DNA of 64,000 nucleotides from Eremomyces bilateralis CBS 781.70. Lineage: Eukaryota > Ascomycota > Dothideomycetes > Eremomycetales > Eremomycetaceae. Below the pieces are notes generated by a model. The model was not told the origin of the DNA. It made no database searches and saw only the letters and a list, made by a program, of their open reading frames with translations. Positions 1-10,213 of the stretch are shown piece after piece; position 1 is the first letter of the stretch, and each line of letters begins with the position of its first letter. Location of the stretch: positions 398,738-462,737 of the forward strand of contig NW_022985081.1 in assembly GCF_010015585.1 (NCBI RefSeq), given 5' to 3'. The translations under genes and the position numbers were made by a program.

Positions 1-434
1 TTAGAGAGTGTTTTTCTTCCACCGTGATACCGTTGTTCTAGATGAACCGACCCACTCGACATGAGAGCCTCTACGTCGAAGAATACGCAAACGTTGCTCG
101 GAACTCGAGGTGACCGAACTTCTTCTAGGTGCTTGGCCAAGAAGAACGACAGCATCATTTTACCACAGCCAGGATGTCCTGCAAGCCAGAGCAGCGCAAT
201 TTCCGTCTTCTCAACCCAAGAGACAAATTTTGGATGGCCCAGAATCCAGTGGCATGTGCTCTTAACTGCTGTAGGCAACATTCTTAGGTGGTCCGCCACA
301 TCAAAGACACTGAATTGTTTCATACAAGTCTCTTCAGAGTCGTCGAGAGTTAGAAGTAGCCAGGGATTCGAGACTTGGATCATAGTTAGGACAACTCTAC
401 TGAATTGTTCCAAAGGTGATATTGACGGCTCGCG
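1..434 (-). CDS. Partial NACHT-domain (NLR/STAND-like) protein, runs off left edge
   Basis: A minus-strand frame is open from just after an in-frame TGA (437-435) to position 1, so the gene continues beyond the window; no start is assigned and an upstream exon is possible. In order I read CMKQFSVFDVADHL, CHWILGHPKFVSWV, LLWLAGHPGCGKMML and NVCVFFD. A CHWIL-x-HPxFxxW stretch followed by LLWLxGxPGCGKT is the usual entry into the NACHT NTPase of large fungal NLR-like proteins involved in non-self recognition or programmed cell death; that role is family knowledge. Odd point: the residue after the P-loop lysine is Met instead of Ser/Thr, which should weaken Mg-nucleotide binding, so the copy may be degenerate. 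It is divergent from RFC4. Confidence 0.7.
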
Positions 435-488
435 TCAAAGTGCAGTTCCACGTGACCTGACCCAAGCGCGTCACTGGGCTCCGACGCG

Positions 489-494
489 ACGCGT
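489..494. promoter_or_regulatory. MCB-like box (ACGCGT) upstream of RFC4
   Basis: ACGCGT lies 83 bp before the RFC4 ATG, inside a CG-rich run with further ACGCG/GCGCG cores (about 466-494). MBF-type factors bind ACGCGT upstream of S-phase genes in yeasts, and a clamp-loader gene is a classical target. The site is seen; binding is inferred. Confidence 0.5.
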
Positions 495-576
495 CTGCAG
501 TTTGCACTCATATTGAAATTCAGATTGAAACTCACTTTCAACGACATCATCAGCTCCTAAAATAGCACCAAACAAC

Positions 577-1851
577 ATGGCAAAGGCAGAATCATCCGCT
601 GCAGCGGCCGGAAACAAGGCGCGGGCGACTACCACTAATTCTAGCCCCGATTACGAGCTCCCGTGGTCCGTCACAGCACTGTCTCTGTTATCGAAAGCCG
701 CGCACGCTAACCAAGAGCAAAAGGGTTGAGAAATACCGGCCAATCTACCTCGACGATATCGTTGGCAATACAGAGACGATCGAGAGGTTAAAGATCATTG
801 CCAAAGATGGCAACATGCCGCATCTCATTATATCAGGCATGCCAGGGATTGGAAAAACCACCTCTATTCTCTGTCTCGCGAGACAGATGCTTGGGGATGC
901 ATACAAAGAAGCCGTCCTGGAACTGAACGCAAGTGACGAGCGTGGTATTGATGTTGTTCGAGGCAAGATCAAGGGCTTTGCACAGAAGAAGGTGACTTTG
1001 CCTCCTGGAAGGCATAAGCTCATCATTTTGGACGAGGGGGATAGGTATTCCTTTAGCATCTCATTCATCCTCTGCAATGGCCACTGACACGTCTTCAGCA
1101 TGACCTCTGGAGCCCAACAAGCCCTCCGCCGCACCATGGAAATCTACTCCTCCACTACCCGTTTCGCCTTCGCCTGCAACCAATCGAACAAGATCATCGA
1201 GCCCTTACAGTCCCGTTGCGCGATCCTGCGATATGCCCGGCTTACCGACATGCAGGTCGCGAAACGCATCAAAGCGATCGCGGAGGCGGAGAAGGTCGAA
1301 GTCTCGGACGACGGGCTAGCGGCGCTGATATTCTCTGCGGAAGGGGATATGAGACAAGCGATCAACAACCTGCAGAGCACACATGCCGGGTTCGGGTTCG
1401 TCAGCGGAGATAATGTGTTCAAGGTCGTAGATAGCCCACATCCGGTGAAGGTGCAGGCGATGGTTAAGGCCTGTTATGAGGGGAAGGTGGAGGAGGCACT
1501 AGAGAAGCTGAAGGAGTTGTGGTACGTTTGCCTCTACATATCCTCGAGGTCTGACCCTAATGCTTGTAGGGATCTCGGATACTCTTGTCACGATATCATC
1601 AGCACGATGTTCAAAGTGACGAAGTCCATACCAAATCTCTCCGAGCATACGAAGCTGGAGTTCATCAAGGTATTTGAGTCCGAACCAGTAAAACACCCCT
1701 CGGAACACTAACTCGTCCTTAGGAAATCGGCTTCACCCACATGAGGATCCTCGAAGGAGTCCAAACCTACCTGCAACTGGCGGGATGCATCTCCAAGTTA
1801 TGCCGAATCAACATGAAGCCAAGTCTCTTCGCAGTCAAACGAGCCACATGA
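577..1851 (+). CDS. RFC4: Replication factor C small subunit (yeast Rfc4 / human RFC2 type)
   Basis: Five exons, 577-665, 724-1044, 1099-1521, 1570-1669 and 1723-1851, give 353 aa. This is an AAA+ clamp-loader subunit that helps load PCNA onto primed DNA in the nucleus. Visible motifs: ELPW-VEKYRP at the N terminus, Walker [25 protein letters not shown], Walker B LDEGD, the RFC box [17 protein letters not shown], the arginine-finger SRC in [10 protein letters not shown], and [16 protein letters not shown] near the end. Length and motif order match the RFC4/RFC2 subfamily. The start follows from the short Ala-rich leader before YELPW. Oddity: Walker B reads DEGD where the family has DEAD, an Ala-to-Gly change explained by one base. 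An ACGCGT box lies upstream. Confidence 0.95.
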
Positions 1852-3641
1852 TAGCGACGACGGTTTTCGTTCATTCCAGGTATTTTGCTTCTGTCCGTAT
1901 GCATAGCGCCGGAGTCTAAAGGGGTTCACGCTCTCACGTCAAATATACATACTCTCATATACGTGTGAAAGTCATCTAACCACAACATTTCTGGGTTCCA
2001 CGAATCCGAAAGGAAGCACATAAAATGAGTGCGCCAACTTTTACCCCAAACATCAAACATGTGAAGTCCGTATCCCACCCGCAATTCCACATGCCATCAG
2101 CAAGTTAGCACCCGATCCTGCATAACATTTAGGCCCTTCCAGCCTAGTTTAGTTGGCGAGAACGCGGGGCGCCCGCATGCAGGCAATCCGCCGACCCGCC
2201 GAGACGATCCAACATTTAGCGATGGTGGCGCCCAATCGGGCTGACCGCTTCCCCCAAGTTTACCGCATGCCCCAGTCTGCTGATCGGAATTCGGACGAGT
2301 CGACGAGAGCCTCTGGCCCCCAAGACCCAAATGTTCTAGTTTGGGAAGCTCGCATGTGAAAACAAAGGCTCATGATATTCTAAAGGTCTGGCAAGCTCAA
2401 GCTGAGCTTGGCTGCTCTGGTGTGGTAGGATAAGAGCATGTGGTGGTTTTCAAATCTGCTCACAATGTTGCTAGAAATTCGGGACGTCGATTTGAAGTGC
2501 TCTTTGTCATGCTACAATTGTACTCGAGTCGCGATTTCAACGTGCCTGTACCACATCCGCCATCCCACTTGTTGGTTCCTGGTGTCCGATCGATGAGACA
2601 ACTGCATTTGATAGGAGCCGCACCGCGACTCCCGACATCTGGAACAAAGCGCTTGTCGGTTGTCCTGTCCGACGTTGCTCGGATTTCGAGTTTAAGGAAC
2701 GCTCCGAGACGGTAGTCCGATACTACGGAAACGGTAGGTTTTCCTCTCAAAAGTCAAAAAGCCACATCTCCCAAAATCCGGTCCATTTTCGAAATTATAT
2801 TCAGAGAGGACGTGCCATTCATTCCGGTACTGGTCCACAAGTCCAAAGCAAGGACCGCTGTACTTTAGGGTGACGTACTCTACCGAGGCTGCGAGGCTAG
2901 ATCGCGAGCAAGCCATAGATGATAGACTTCATTTCAGATTTCAGACGACAGCACATCAATCGAACACCTATTGTGAAGTTGTAATACGGTTTTTGGATCG
3001 CCACGATATCCAGTGCTGGTGCAATCATACCTTTCCTGAGTTCATTCCAATGCATCAATCCAGTATCTATCCCAATCAGCTCTCCAATAAAGCCATACGT
3101 AGCACTTGGGAAAGCCGGCGGTCTCATTGGCCGGCCCCATCGGATCCCCCCCATTTCATATACCTTGGATTCGGCCCCGAACTAACCTAGCCCCGGCGTG
3201 GCACCGGAATAGATTGCGTCTTTCGCATCTTGTTCCGAGAGGCGGCTGCAATCCCGCACGTCTGCAACGGCGACAAGGTTCGTTTGGCCCCAAATCCTCA
3301 ATAAGTGACCCGCATTCATGACATTCCTCGCCTCGGTACCGCCGAGGCATCATGTTTGGTCGAGATTGGCCAAGTTTATGGAACACTTTTAGCTAACCTG
3401 CCCTAATGACCTTCTAGAAGTCCTCTCTCTTCTCGTGATTCTTGCGAGGTTTCTTTCTTTTGGGTCCTTCTTCGTCGGTCGTTCCATCATTTTTGGTCTA
3501 CCAGTACTCCGTCGTGTTCTGTCGAGGCAAGGCGTCATCTCGCCCCAACATCCGGACGATATCGAAGTTGCATACTCAGCCGCTCTCCACCGGTGCAATA
3601 AGAATTAGACAGAACGGAAAACACAGAGCTCAAAAGACAAG
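1852..3641. other. Gene-poor interval with a possible Cys-rich minus-strand remnant
   Basis: No gene is confidently recognised. On the minus strand three short frames follow each other (3386-3156, 3154-2897, 2916-2692). The first contains CHECGSLIEDLGPNEPCRRC, a C-x2-C-x12-C-x2-C zinc-ribbon-like pattern; the others contain GFIGELIGIDTGLMHWNEL and FGLVDQYRNEWHVLSEYNF. They might be exons of one small lineage-specific gene or a decayed gene. I could not build a convincing spliced model. Confidence 0.3.
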
Positions 3642-6037
3642 ATGCCGCTGATAGGTGTTCATAACCCCGCGATCGAAAACGCGAAGGCCTTCCAGGCACC
3701 GCCGAAACCTGGCGCGCCGTACAGCGTGCCAATTGCGGGCACAGCGCGCCCTGGACGAACACCCATCTATCGACACTTCCGGTTCCAGGACAAATTGTTG
3801 GAAACTTTCGATCCAGAGGTAAGGGAGAATGAGGGACATTGGTAGGAAACTCCGAGGAAACTGACCGTTCGCATCCAGGTCCGGACGATCCACGACTCTT
3901 TCGAGGTTTCATGTAGGCATTCTATTTCGCGAGTGATGAAGCATCGGAAACTAACATGGCGTAGCGAAGCTATACCCGACCAACCGATGCCTGGGCTATC
4001 GTCCATGGGATCCAAAGTCGAGGACGTTCGGCGACTACCTCTGGGAAAGCTATAAGCAGATTGCCGAGAGGAGAAATAACTTCGGGTCGGGTATCGTGCA
4101 GCTGCACAAGGAGCTTGGCGTGACGGATGCGAAGTACGGTGTTGGCTTGTTCTGCAACAATCGCCCCGAGTGGCAGATCACTGGTAGGAGATGGATTTCT
4201 TGTAGCCGTATTAGTTGAACATGGAAGGAGGCTCACCATGCACAGATCTCGGATGCATGAGCCAAGGGCTCTATACCGTCTCCATCTACGACACCCTCGG
4301 ACCCAGCGCGACCGAATACATCATCAACCATGCCAGCCTCAACTGCGTCGTTACCTCTCTCAACCACATTCCCGCGCTTCTCCAGATCAAGGCCTCCGCC
4401 GACCTCCCGCAATTCCGGTTAATCATCTCGCTCGAGCCCCTCGATACGGGCGATATCCCCGGCCACTCCAAACGCGACATCCTCGCCGCCTTCGCCTCCA
4501 AAGTCGGCATCAAGATCATTACCATGGCGGAAGTCGAGGCTCTTGGCGCATTGAAGCCGCTGGCTCCTAACCCGCCTGCGCCGACCGACCTCATCACCAT
4601 CAACTACACCTCCGGCACCACCGGCGATCCCAAAGGCGTTATGCTCACTCACTCAGCCGCTGTCTCTGCCACAGCTGCATCGATGACCTCCGTCGAGCAG
4701 TCGCCACAGGACATCATCTGCTCCTTCTTGCCGCTGGCGCATATCTACCAACGTATTGGCGAGCACTGTGCGCTGTGGGCCGGCGCCGCCATTGGGTACT
4801 TCCACGGCAATGTCGCAGAGCTCGTCGACGATTTGAAGTTGATCCGGCCGACGGCCTTCTCCGGTGTCCCGCGACTATACAATCGGTTCGGGTCCGCGAT
4901 CAAGGCGGCTTCGGTCCAGGCGCCGGGTTTCCGCGGCACCCTCTCGAACTACGTCATCAACACAAAGACGGCGAACCTCGCACGGCCGGAAGGCGGCAAG
5001 GATGGCGAGCCGACGAACAAGCACGCGGTCTGGGATCGCGTCTGGGGTCGCAAGGTGGCTGCCGCTTTGGGACTTGACCGCTGCAGGACCATGATCTCGG
5101 GTAGCGCGCCGATCGACCCGACATTGCACCAATTCCTCCGGGTCGTCTTCGCGAACAACTTCCTGCAAGGCTACGGTCTCACCGAGACGTACGCCTGCAG
5201 TCTCATTCAGGTGCCTGGCGACCTCTCCGCCGGCAACTGCGGTGCCGTCTCACCCTGTATCGAGGCGGTCCTCCGCGACGTGGAGGACATGGGATATACG
5301 ACGGCCGACAAGCCTCACCCGCGCGGTGAACTCTGGCTACGAGGGAACAGCCGACTCGTGGCGTACTACAAGAACGACGCCGAGACGGCGAAGGCGATCG
5401 ACGAAGATGGCTGGTTCCGCACCGGAGATATCTGCGAGATCGATTCTCGCGGCCGATTCAAGGTGATCGACCGCGCGAAGAACGTGCTGAAGCTCGCGCA
5501 GGGCGAGTACGTCTCCCCCGAGCGCATCGAGAACGTGTTCTTGGCGAACCTGGGCTGGTTGATGACGGCGTTTGTCCACGGCGATTCAACCGAGAGCAGC
5601 CTGGTGGGGATTTTCGGCGTCGATCCGGCGCCGTTCGCGGCGTGGGCCAGCGCGGCGCTGAAGGAGAACATCAGTGGCGAGGATATCAACGCTTTGAGAG
5701 GAACTTTGAAGAGGCCGGATGTCCGGGAGAAGGTGGTTGCGGAGTTGAGGAAGGTGGCGCGGAAGTCGAAGTTGAATAGGTTTGAAGAGTGCAAGGGGGT
5801 GCGACTCCATTTGGAGCCGTTTACGGTGGACAATGGGTTATTGACACCAACGTATGTTGTCCCTCTGCCTGGAGAAACTGCCTATTTGCACTTGAGCGCT
5901 GACTAACATGGCTGAATAGGCTCAAACTCAAGCGACCGCAGACAGCGAAGACATTCCGAACCGATATCGATGACATGTATGCGGAGATCGCGGCCGAAGA
6001 TGCGAAGAAGCCGCAAAAGCTGTTGGCAAAGTTGTAA
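3642..6037 (+). CDS. Long/medium-chain acyl-CoA synthetase with C-terminal peroxisomal signal
   Basis: Exons 3642-3818, 3879-3912, 3965-4183, 4246-5851 and 5920-6037 give 717 aa. The enzyme activates fatty acids to acyl-CoA with ATP through an acyl-adenylate. Motifs in order: RCLGYRPWDP, NNRPEWQI, the AMP-binding P-loop YTSGTTGDPKGVMLTH, GVPRLYNR, GSAPIDP, GYGLTET, and the long-chain signature DGWFRTGD followed by VIDRAKN and GEYVSPERIENV. The chain ends LLAKL; AKL fits the PTS1 consensus, and no N-terminal membrane anchor is visible, so a peroxisomal enzyme feeding beta-oxidation (yeast Faa2 or Aspergillus FaaB type) is inferred. Exon 2 is only 34 nt, but its boundaries restore the conserved IHDSFE region. 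Chain-length preference cannot be read from the sequence. Confidence 0.93.
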
Positions 6038-6829
6038 AAATGTCTGCTTTAAAGGGCGTGTTTGAGGCGATGGAGGGGAAGTGGAAGTTGCAGTTTTGTG
6101 AACCGTCTTAGGAGTTGCACCAACTGCGGGTACCACTCGCTGATATTTGTCATGGAATCCTTCCCCATTTCCTGTGTACGGCCATGTTTGTAGAATTTAG
6201 TGAACAGTTGAGGACAAAGTTAGGTAGTTGGCGATTCAGGAGATCACTTATCAGTGGACAGAATAGCCGAGGGTCGCTATGAACCAGACCGATATCCCGA
6301 TATACAGCGCACGTGTAGTATGATGAGTGATTTGATAACAGCTCGTATTAGCATGGAAACCGGGACTTTGATTAGTTACTGAAGACTGGGTATTTCCATT
6401 TTGACACCAATTTGACACCAAACATGTATTGTACTACAATTGAAGCGTTTAAAGATTGATATGGAACGGGGAGCTTATGATTGCCATTATGGCATCGGAT
6501 GTCAGCATGTGGCGGAGCTGCTCTTAACCCGGCTCCCATGACTGCTCAACACCATCTCAGCTATACTTAGTTTGATAGTCAACATCCCTCAATACACGTC
6601 CATTCAACGAATCGTCAGTTCGATACTTCTTCTAGGACGTTGTGACGTACTGTCCATGGACGCGACGGTCGGATAACTGTCCTTGTTCTCTAACGGCATC
6701 GACCCCGTCACTCATTTGCGCGATGAGAACAGCTGCTCAGCGGACCTGACCTTCACTCCTGGCTGCGAACACCTTCTTTAGAACCGAGAGAACCTTGCGT
6801 CCATTCATTACCATGTCCCTATCGCAAAG
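6038..6829. other. Intergenic region between acyl-CoA synthetase and MID1
   Basis: 3' flank of the synthetase gene and promoter/leader of MID1. No coding region is supported except a short uORF at its end. CACGTG occurs near 6309. Nothing else stands out. Confidence 0.6.
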
Positions 6830-6833
6830 ATGA
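6813..6833 (+). promoter_or_regulatory. uORF of MID1 whose stop overlaps the main start (ATGA)
   Basis: ATG at 6813 opens a 6-codon frame (MSLSQR) that ends in TGA at 6831-6833. The main MID1 ATG is at 6830-6832, so stop and start share ATGA. Such an overlap allows termination-reinitiation or leaky-scanning control; whether it does so here is inference. Confidence 0.5.
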
Positions 6834-8878
6834 TACTTGTTCCCAAAAGCAGCGGGCATAGGCCTCTCACAGGTCGCTCACCCCTCTCGTACCTCGCCCT
6901 CTCCTTGTCCTTCCTTGCGCACGTCCAAAGCGCCCATGCCAGCGAGTCCGATTCGATAACCGGGTCTAAAAATGGAGAGAGAATACGAGACATGATCCAT
7001 GAGGTGGACTGGGGTGGAGGCGGCGGCAGTGCGATTTTGATAGAGGCCGTTTCAATACTCGGTTTGGGAGGAGGGAAGCAACCGGAGGTTGAACCGGCGG
7101 CACATCTGCAATACGACACCGCATTCCCGAATCTCGCGCTGGATAAGAGCGCTCTTGGGGAGCGACAACTGGGATTCTTGAACCTCCCGAACAACATCCC
7201 CGAGAAATTAAACATCTCGCCAGGCGAAACGGTGTATTACGTGGTGCAAAACGAAACGGTATGGGGGCCGCCTGGGACTGCTGGAGTCGGGCTCCCGTCG
7301 CCGATCGACAGACGGCGAGATGTGGGTGATAGTCCAGATGAAGCACACACGGAGTTAAGACGAAGGCAAACATCGACGAAGACAGTCTGGTTGTCGATGA
7401 ACACCTGCCAACAACCAACGACAAACCAGACGCTGAGCGCCGCGCCACCTCAGCTTACCATGTACGTCTCGACGTCCGACGGCAACCAGAAACCCGGCCC
7501 GGATGTCACCAGCGAAGAGCAGGAAGTCATCGCGCTCGTCGAAGGATTTGCCAGTGTAGCAATCCAAGCCGACAAGAATGTCTACGTCGGCGTCTCCGCC
7601 CCTTCGCTTCCCGACACCTTCACGGGGCCGTGGAACTACCAAATCGCCGCGTCGATCGACGCGCCGTTTTTCGAATCCCAGGACAACAGCTTCCTAGGCA
7701 TCGTGGACACGGACACGACCTCGGCGCTGCTCGTGACGGGGAACCTCACTAGCACTGGCGCGGATCAAAAATTGAAGGACAAGTGGCTAAGCGCGGACAC
7801 GCCGTTCACGATCTTCACGTACGCGGCGAATACCACGCAGGTGGACGGGGTGCGGAACTCGTTCTGCGGGCTGGACTTGGCGAAGAAGGACGCACTGGAG
7901 GTCACAATGGGAATGACGGATCGGGGGGAGGACGATATTCCGCGGCAGCAGTTTCATGTGAAGGGACTGCAGGGAGGAACCACGTATCACGGTCTTCTAG
8001 CCATCGAGGGCAACAGTACGGCGTTTGGACCCGGTGTCGTCGGTGGTGGAGGACGAGTTTGGCGACCAGTGAAGTTCTCTACTAAGTCCGGTTCGTATTT
8101 GCCTCTTCGATTCCTCCCATATATTCACTCAGTTGATACGCAAGCTAACCCAACCATCCTGTTTCTAGACAGCAACTGTGCCCTCATCTTCTCCCTCCCC
8201 TTCTGCTCCTCCATCGCCTACGCCGCCCCCTCCAACCCCACCCTCTTCGCCGACCACTCCCAGCTCGCTGCCCTCTATGACAACCGCGCCCAGGCGCTCT
8301 ACAAGAACTTCAACCGCTCCCTCCAGCAGATCCCCTGCAACACCACCGACACCGCCAAGTACTCCCTCGCGCGCACCTGCGACGACTGCGCGCGCGACTA
8401 CAAAGACTGGCTCTGCGCCGTCAGCATCCCGCGCTGCACGGACTTCTCCCTCGCGGTGCCGCCCAGCGACGCGCTCAGCGTGCGGCCAAGGAACATCGCG
8501 GCGCCGTACTATAATGGGTCGGAGCCGCCGGATGTGGAGCGGTTGGGGTGGGATCTGAGCTGGCGGGAGCGGCGGTTCGCGAACTCGAGTCGGAATGCGT
8601 GGATTGACGAGACGATTCGACCGGGGCCGTATAAAGAGGTGCTCCCGTGCAGCGAGAGCTGTTGGGATGTGGTGAGAAGTTGTCCGGCGAGTTTGGGGTT
8701 CAAGTGTCCTGAGGATGGGATTGGGGTGGAGTGGGGGTATGGAGAGGAGCCGGTGTGTAATCGGGTGGGGGTGTATGACATCGATGGATCCAGGGGTGCG
8801 GCGGGGCGGTTGGGTGTGGATATTCGGTGGACGTGGACGGTGGTGGGGATGTATTTGTTCATCTGGCTATGGCTTTGA
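6830..8878 (+). CDS. MID1: Mid1-type stretch-activated Ca2+ channel subunit
   Basis: Exons 6830-8090 and 8169-8878 give 656 aa. Mid1 is the secreted or membrane-attached partner of the Cch1 channel in the plasma-membrane high-affinity calcium influx system. The start gives a signal peptide (LSYLALSLSFLAHVQSAHA). A long N-glycosylation-rich ectodomain follows (many N-x-S/T sites). The C-terminal half is Cys-rich with the family spacing: SNCALIFSLPFC, IPCNTT, ARTCDDCARDYKDWLCAVSIPRC, VLPCSESCWDVVRSCPASLGFKC. The chain ends in a hydrophobic tail (VVGMYLFIWLWL). The 78-nt intron has no in-frame stop and a length divisible by three, so retention would insert 26 residues just before the Cys-rich region. 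The uORF overlapping the start suggests translational control. Confidence 0.9.
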   Translation: MILVPKSSGHRPLTGRSPLSYLALSLSFLAHVQSAHASESDSITGSKNGERIRDMIHEVDWGGGGGSAILIEAVSILGLGGGKQPEVEPAAHLQYDTAFPNLALDKSALGERQLGFLNLPNNIPEKLNISPGETVYYVVQNETVWGPPGTAGVGLPSPIDRRRDVGDSPDEAHTELRRRQTSTKTVWLSMNTCQQPTTNQTLSAAPPQLTMYVSTSDGNQKPGPDVTSEEQEVIALVEGFASVAIQADKNVYVGVSAPSLPDTFTGPWNYQIAASIDAPFFESQDNSFLGIVDTDTTSALLVTGNLTSTGADQKLKDKWLSADTPFTIFTYAANTTQVDGVRNSFCGLDLAKKDALEVTMGMTDRGEDDIPRQQFHVKGLQGGTTYHGLLAIEGNSTAFGPGVVGGGGRVWRPVKFSTKSGSYLPLRFLPYIHSVDTQANPTILFLDSNCALIFSLPFCSSIAYAAPSNPTLFADHSQLAALYDNRAQALYKNFNRSLQQIPCNTTDTAKYSLARTCDDCARDYKDWLCAVSIPRCTDFSLAVPPSDALSVRPRNIAAPYYNGSEPPDVERLGWDLSWRERRFANSSRNAWIDETIRPGPYKEVLPCSESCWDVVRSCPASLGFKCPEDGIGVEWGYGEEPVCNRVGVYDIDGSRGAAGRLGVDIRWTWTVVGMYLFIWLWL

Positions 8879-9366
8879 GAAGATTGGAATGCATTGGGTG
8901 GTGTTCAGGAGGGTTGCGTCGGTTGATCGGGATATAGCGAGGAGTCACGCGGTGTACATGTGTAGATGAGGGTCTGTTCATCAGCGGAAAATTCATAAAC
9001 CTCCCGTCAAAAATCTAGTCGTACAGTTACTTCAACGCCCATGCCATGCGTGCCAGTATTTGCGCCACGCTTGTAATGCATCTCTCTGACTCCCTTGCGG
9101 CTCTCCTCGATTCAAGCCAACTTTGAGCTCATACTCTGTACGTAAACCCAAAACGCCGCGTCCAAAGCATAGAAGAATGGAATTGCCACTCGACAGCCAT
9201 AGCTGTCAATATGTGATGCCCGAGGACTCACTCCATATTTCAGAGGGGAGGAAGCCAGTGGTCCCTTGCCGCGCCTCAACGTCGCATACGGCCTCAGTCC
9301 ATGTCTTCGCCCTCCATCCCAACCTCACGCAAGCCAGTTCCGCCCACGAAACCCCGCCACCATCAA
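8879..9366. other. Convergent intergenic region MID1 / SPT4
   Basis: 3' ends of MID1 (+) and SPT4 (-) face each other here. I see no further gene or repeat. Confidence 0.6.
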
Positions 9367-9783
9367 TCAAAGATCCTCATTAATCGCGCTCCCGTCCCTC
9401 GGCATATACCGCACCCCCGAATCCTCCATCGTCTGCAACACATCGTCCGGCAGCTGTCCCTCCACCTTCACCGCATACACCCCGGGCACATACCCATCCA
9501 AGCGCTGCCACCGCGCGACCCACGAGGCGGACGGGTCCGCGAGCGAGATGCCACCGGAGTAGACTTGGGAGGTGCAGACTTGCACGTTTTCGGGGGAGCC
9601 GGCGAGGTTGAGGAAGGATTCGCAGTTGGGGCAACCGGAATTGATGAAGTGCTGGCCGGGTTAGTTGGGGATATTAGGAAGAGGGGAGGAGGCGAGGGGG
9701 CGTACAGTTTGAGGGAGGATGATGGAGCAGATGATGCAGGCGCGGTGGTTGCGGGAGTTGGGGGGCGGGATGTTGGATGCCAT
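9367..9783 (-). CDS. SPT4: Transcription elongation factor Spt4
   Basis: Exons 9783-9706 and 9651-9367, joined across a 54-bp intron, give 120 aa. Spt4 is the small zinc-binding partner of Spt5 in DSIF, promoting RNA polymerase II and I processivity in the nucleus. The four zinc ligands are visible as RACIICSI and SGCPNCESF, split by the intron, followed by [21 protein letters not shown] and the highly conserved [16 protein letters not shown]. It ends with YMPRDGSA. Length fits the family (yeast 102 aa). The start is the only ATG before the first zinc knuckle. Confidence 0.95.
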
Positions 9784-10213
9784 GTTAGTTTATTGGATTG
9801 ATGTAGAGTTTGAAGAGGAGGCGAGAAGTGTATTGCACGGTTATATAGTGCTCGTCGATTAGCAAGTAGCGTTATTTATCCCATCAACTGAACCTCTTTA
9901 CTCTTCAAGTGGCACTCGATGAACCAAGACGGTACGGTCCGGGTTTACCCGAGGATCAGCCGGTCGTCAGGGTCCCGCCTTGCAACGATCGCCGCTGAAC
10001 CTTGTCGCCTGTCGGCCTTAACAACTTAAACTTCCATTCCCCATGATTCTTCCATCTTCCGAAGACTTGAGAGAGCGTTTGGTCCATCGACTGCTTTTGA
10101 GTACCTCTTGAACCTTGAAAATATTCTTCTCCTGAACAGCCAAACTTGCCTCGCACTTCCGATCCCATCCTTCTCCCCCTCCCACCTACCGCGACCGCAC
10201 ACTCCCTGCAAAT
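9784..10213. other. Divergent promoter region SPT4 / PPT1
   Basis: 430 bp between the two start codons, with a pyrimidine-rich stretch just before the PPT1 ATG (about 10160-10200). No gene seen. Confidence 0.6.
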
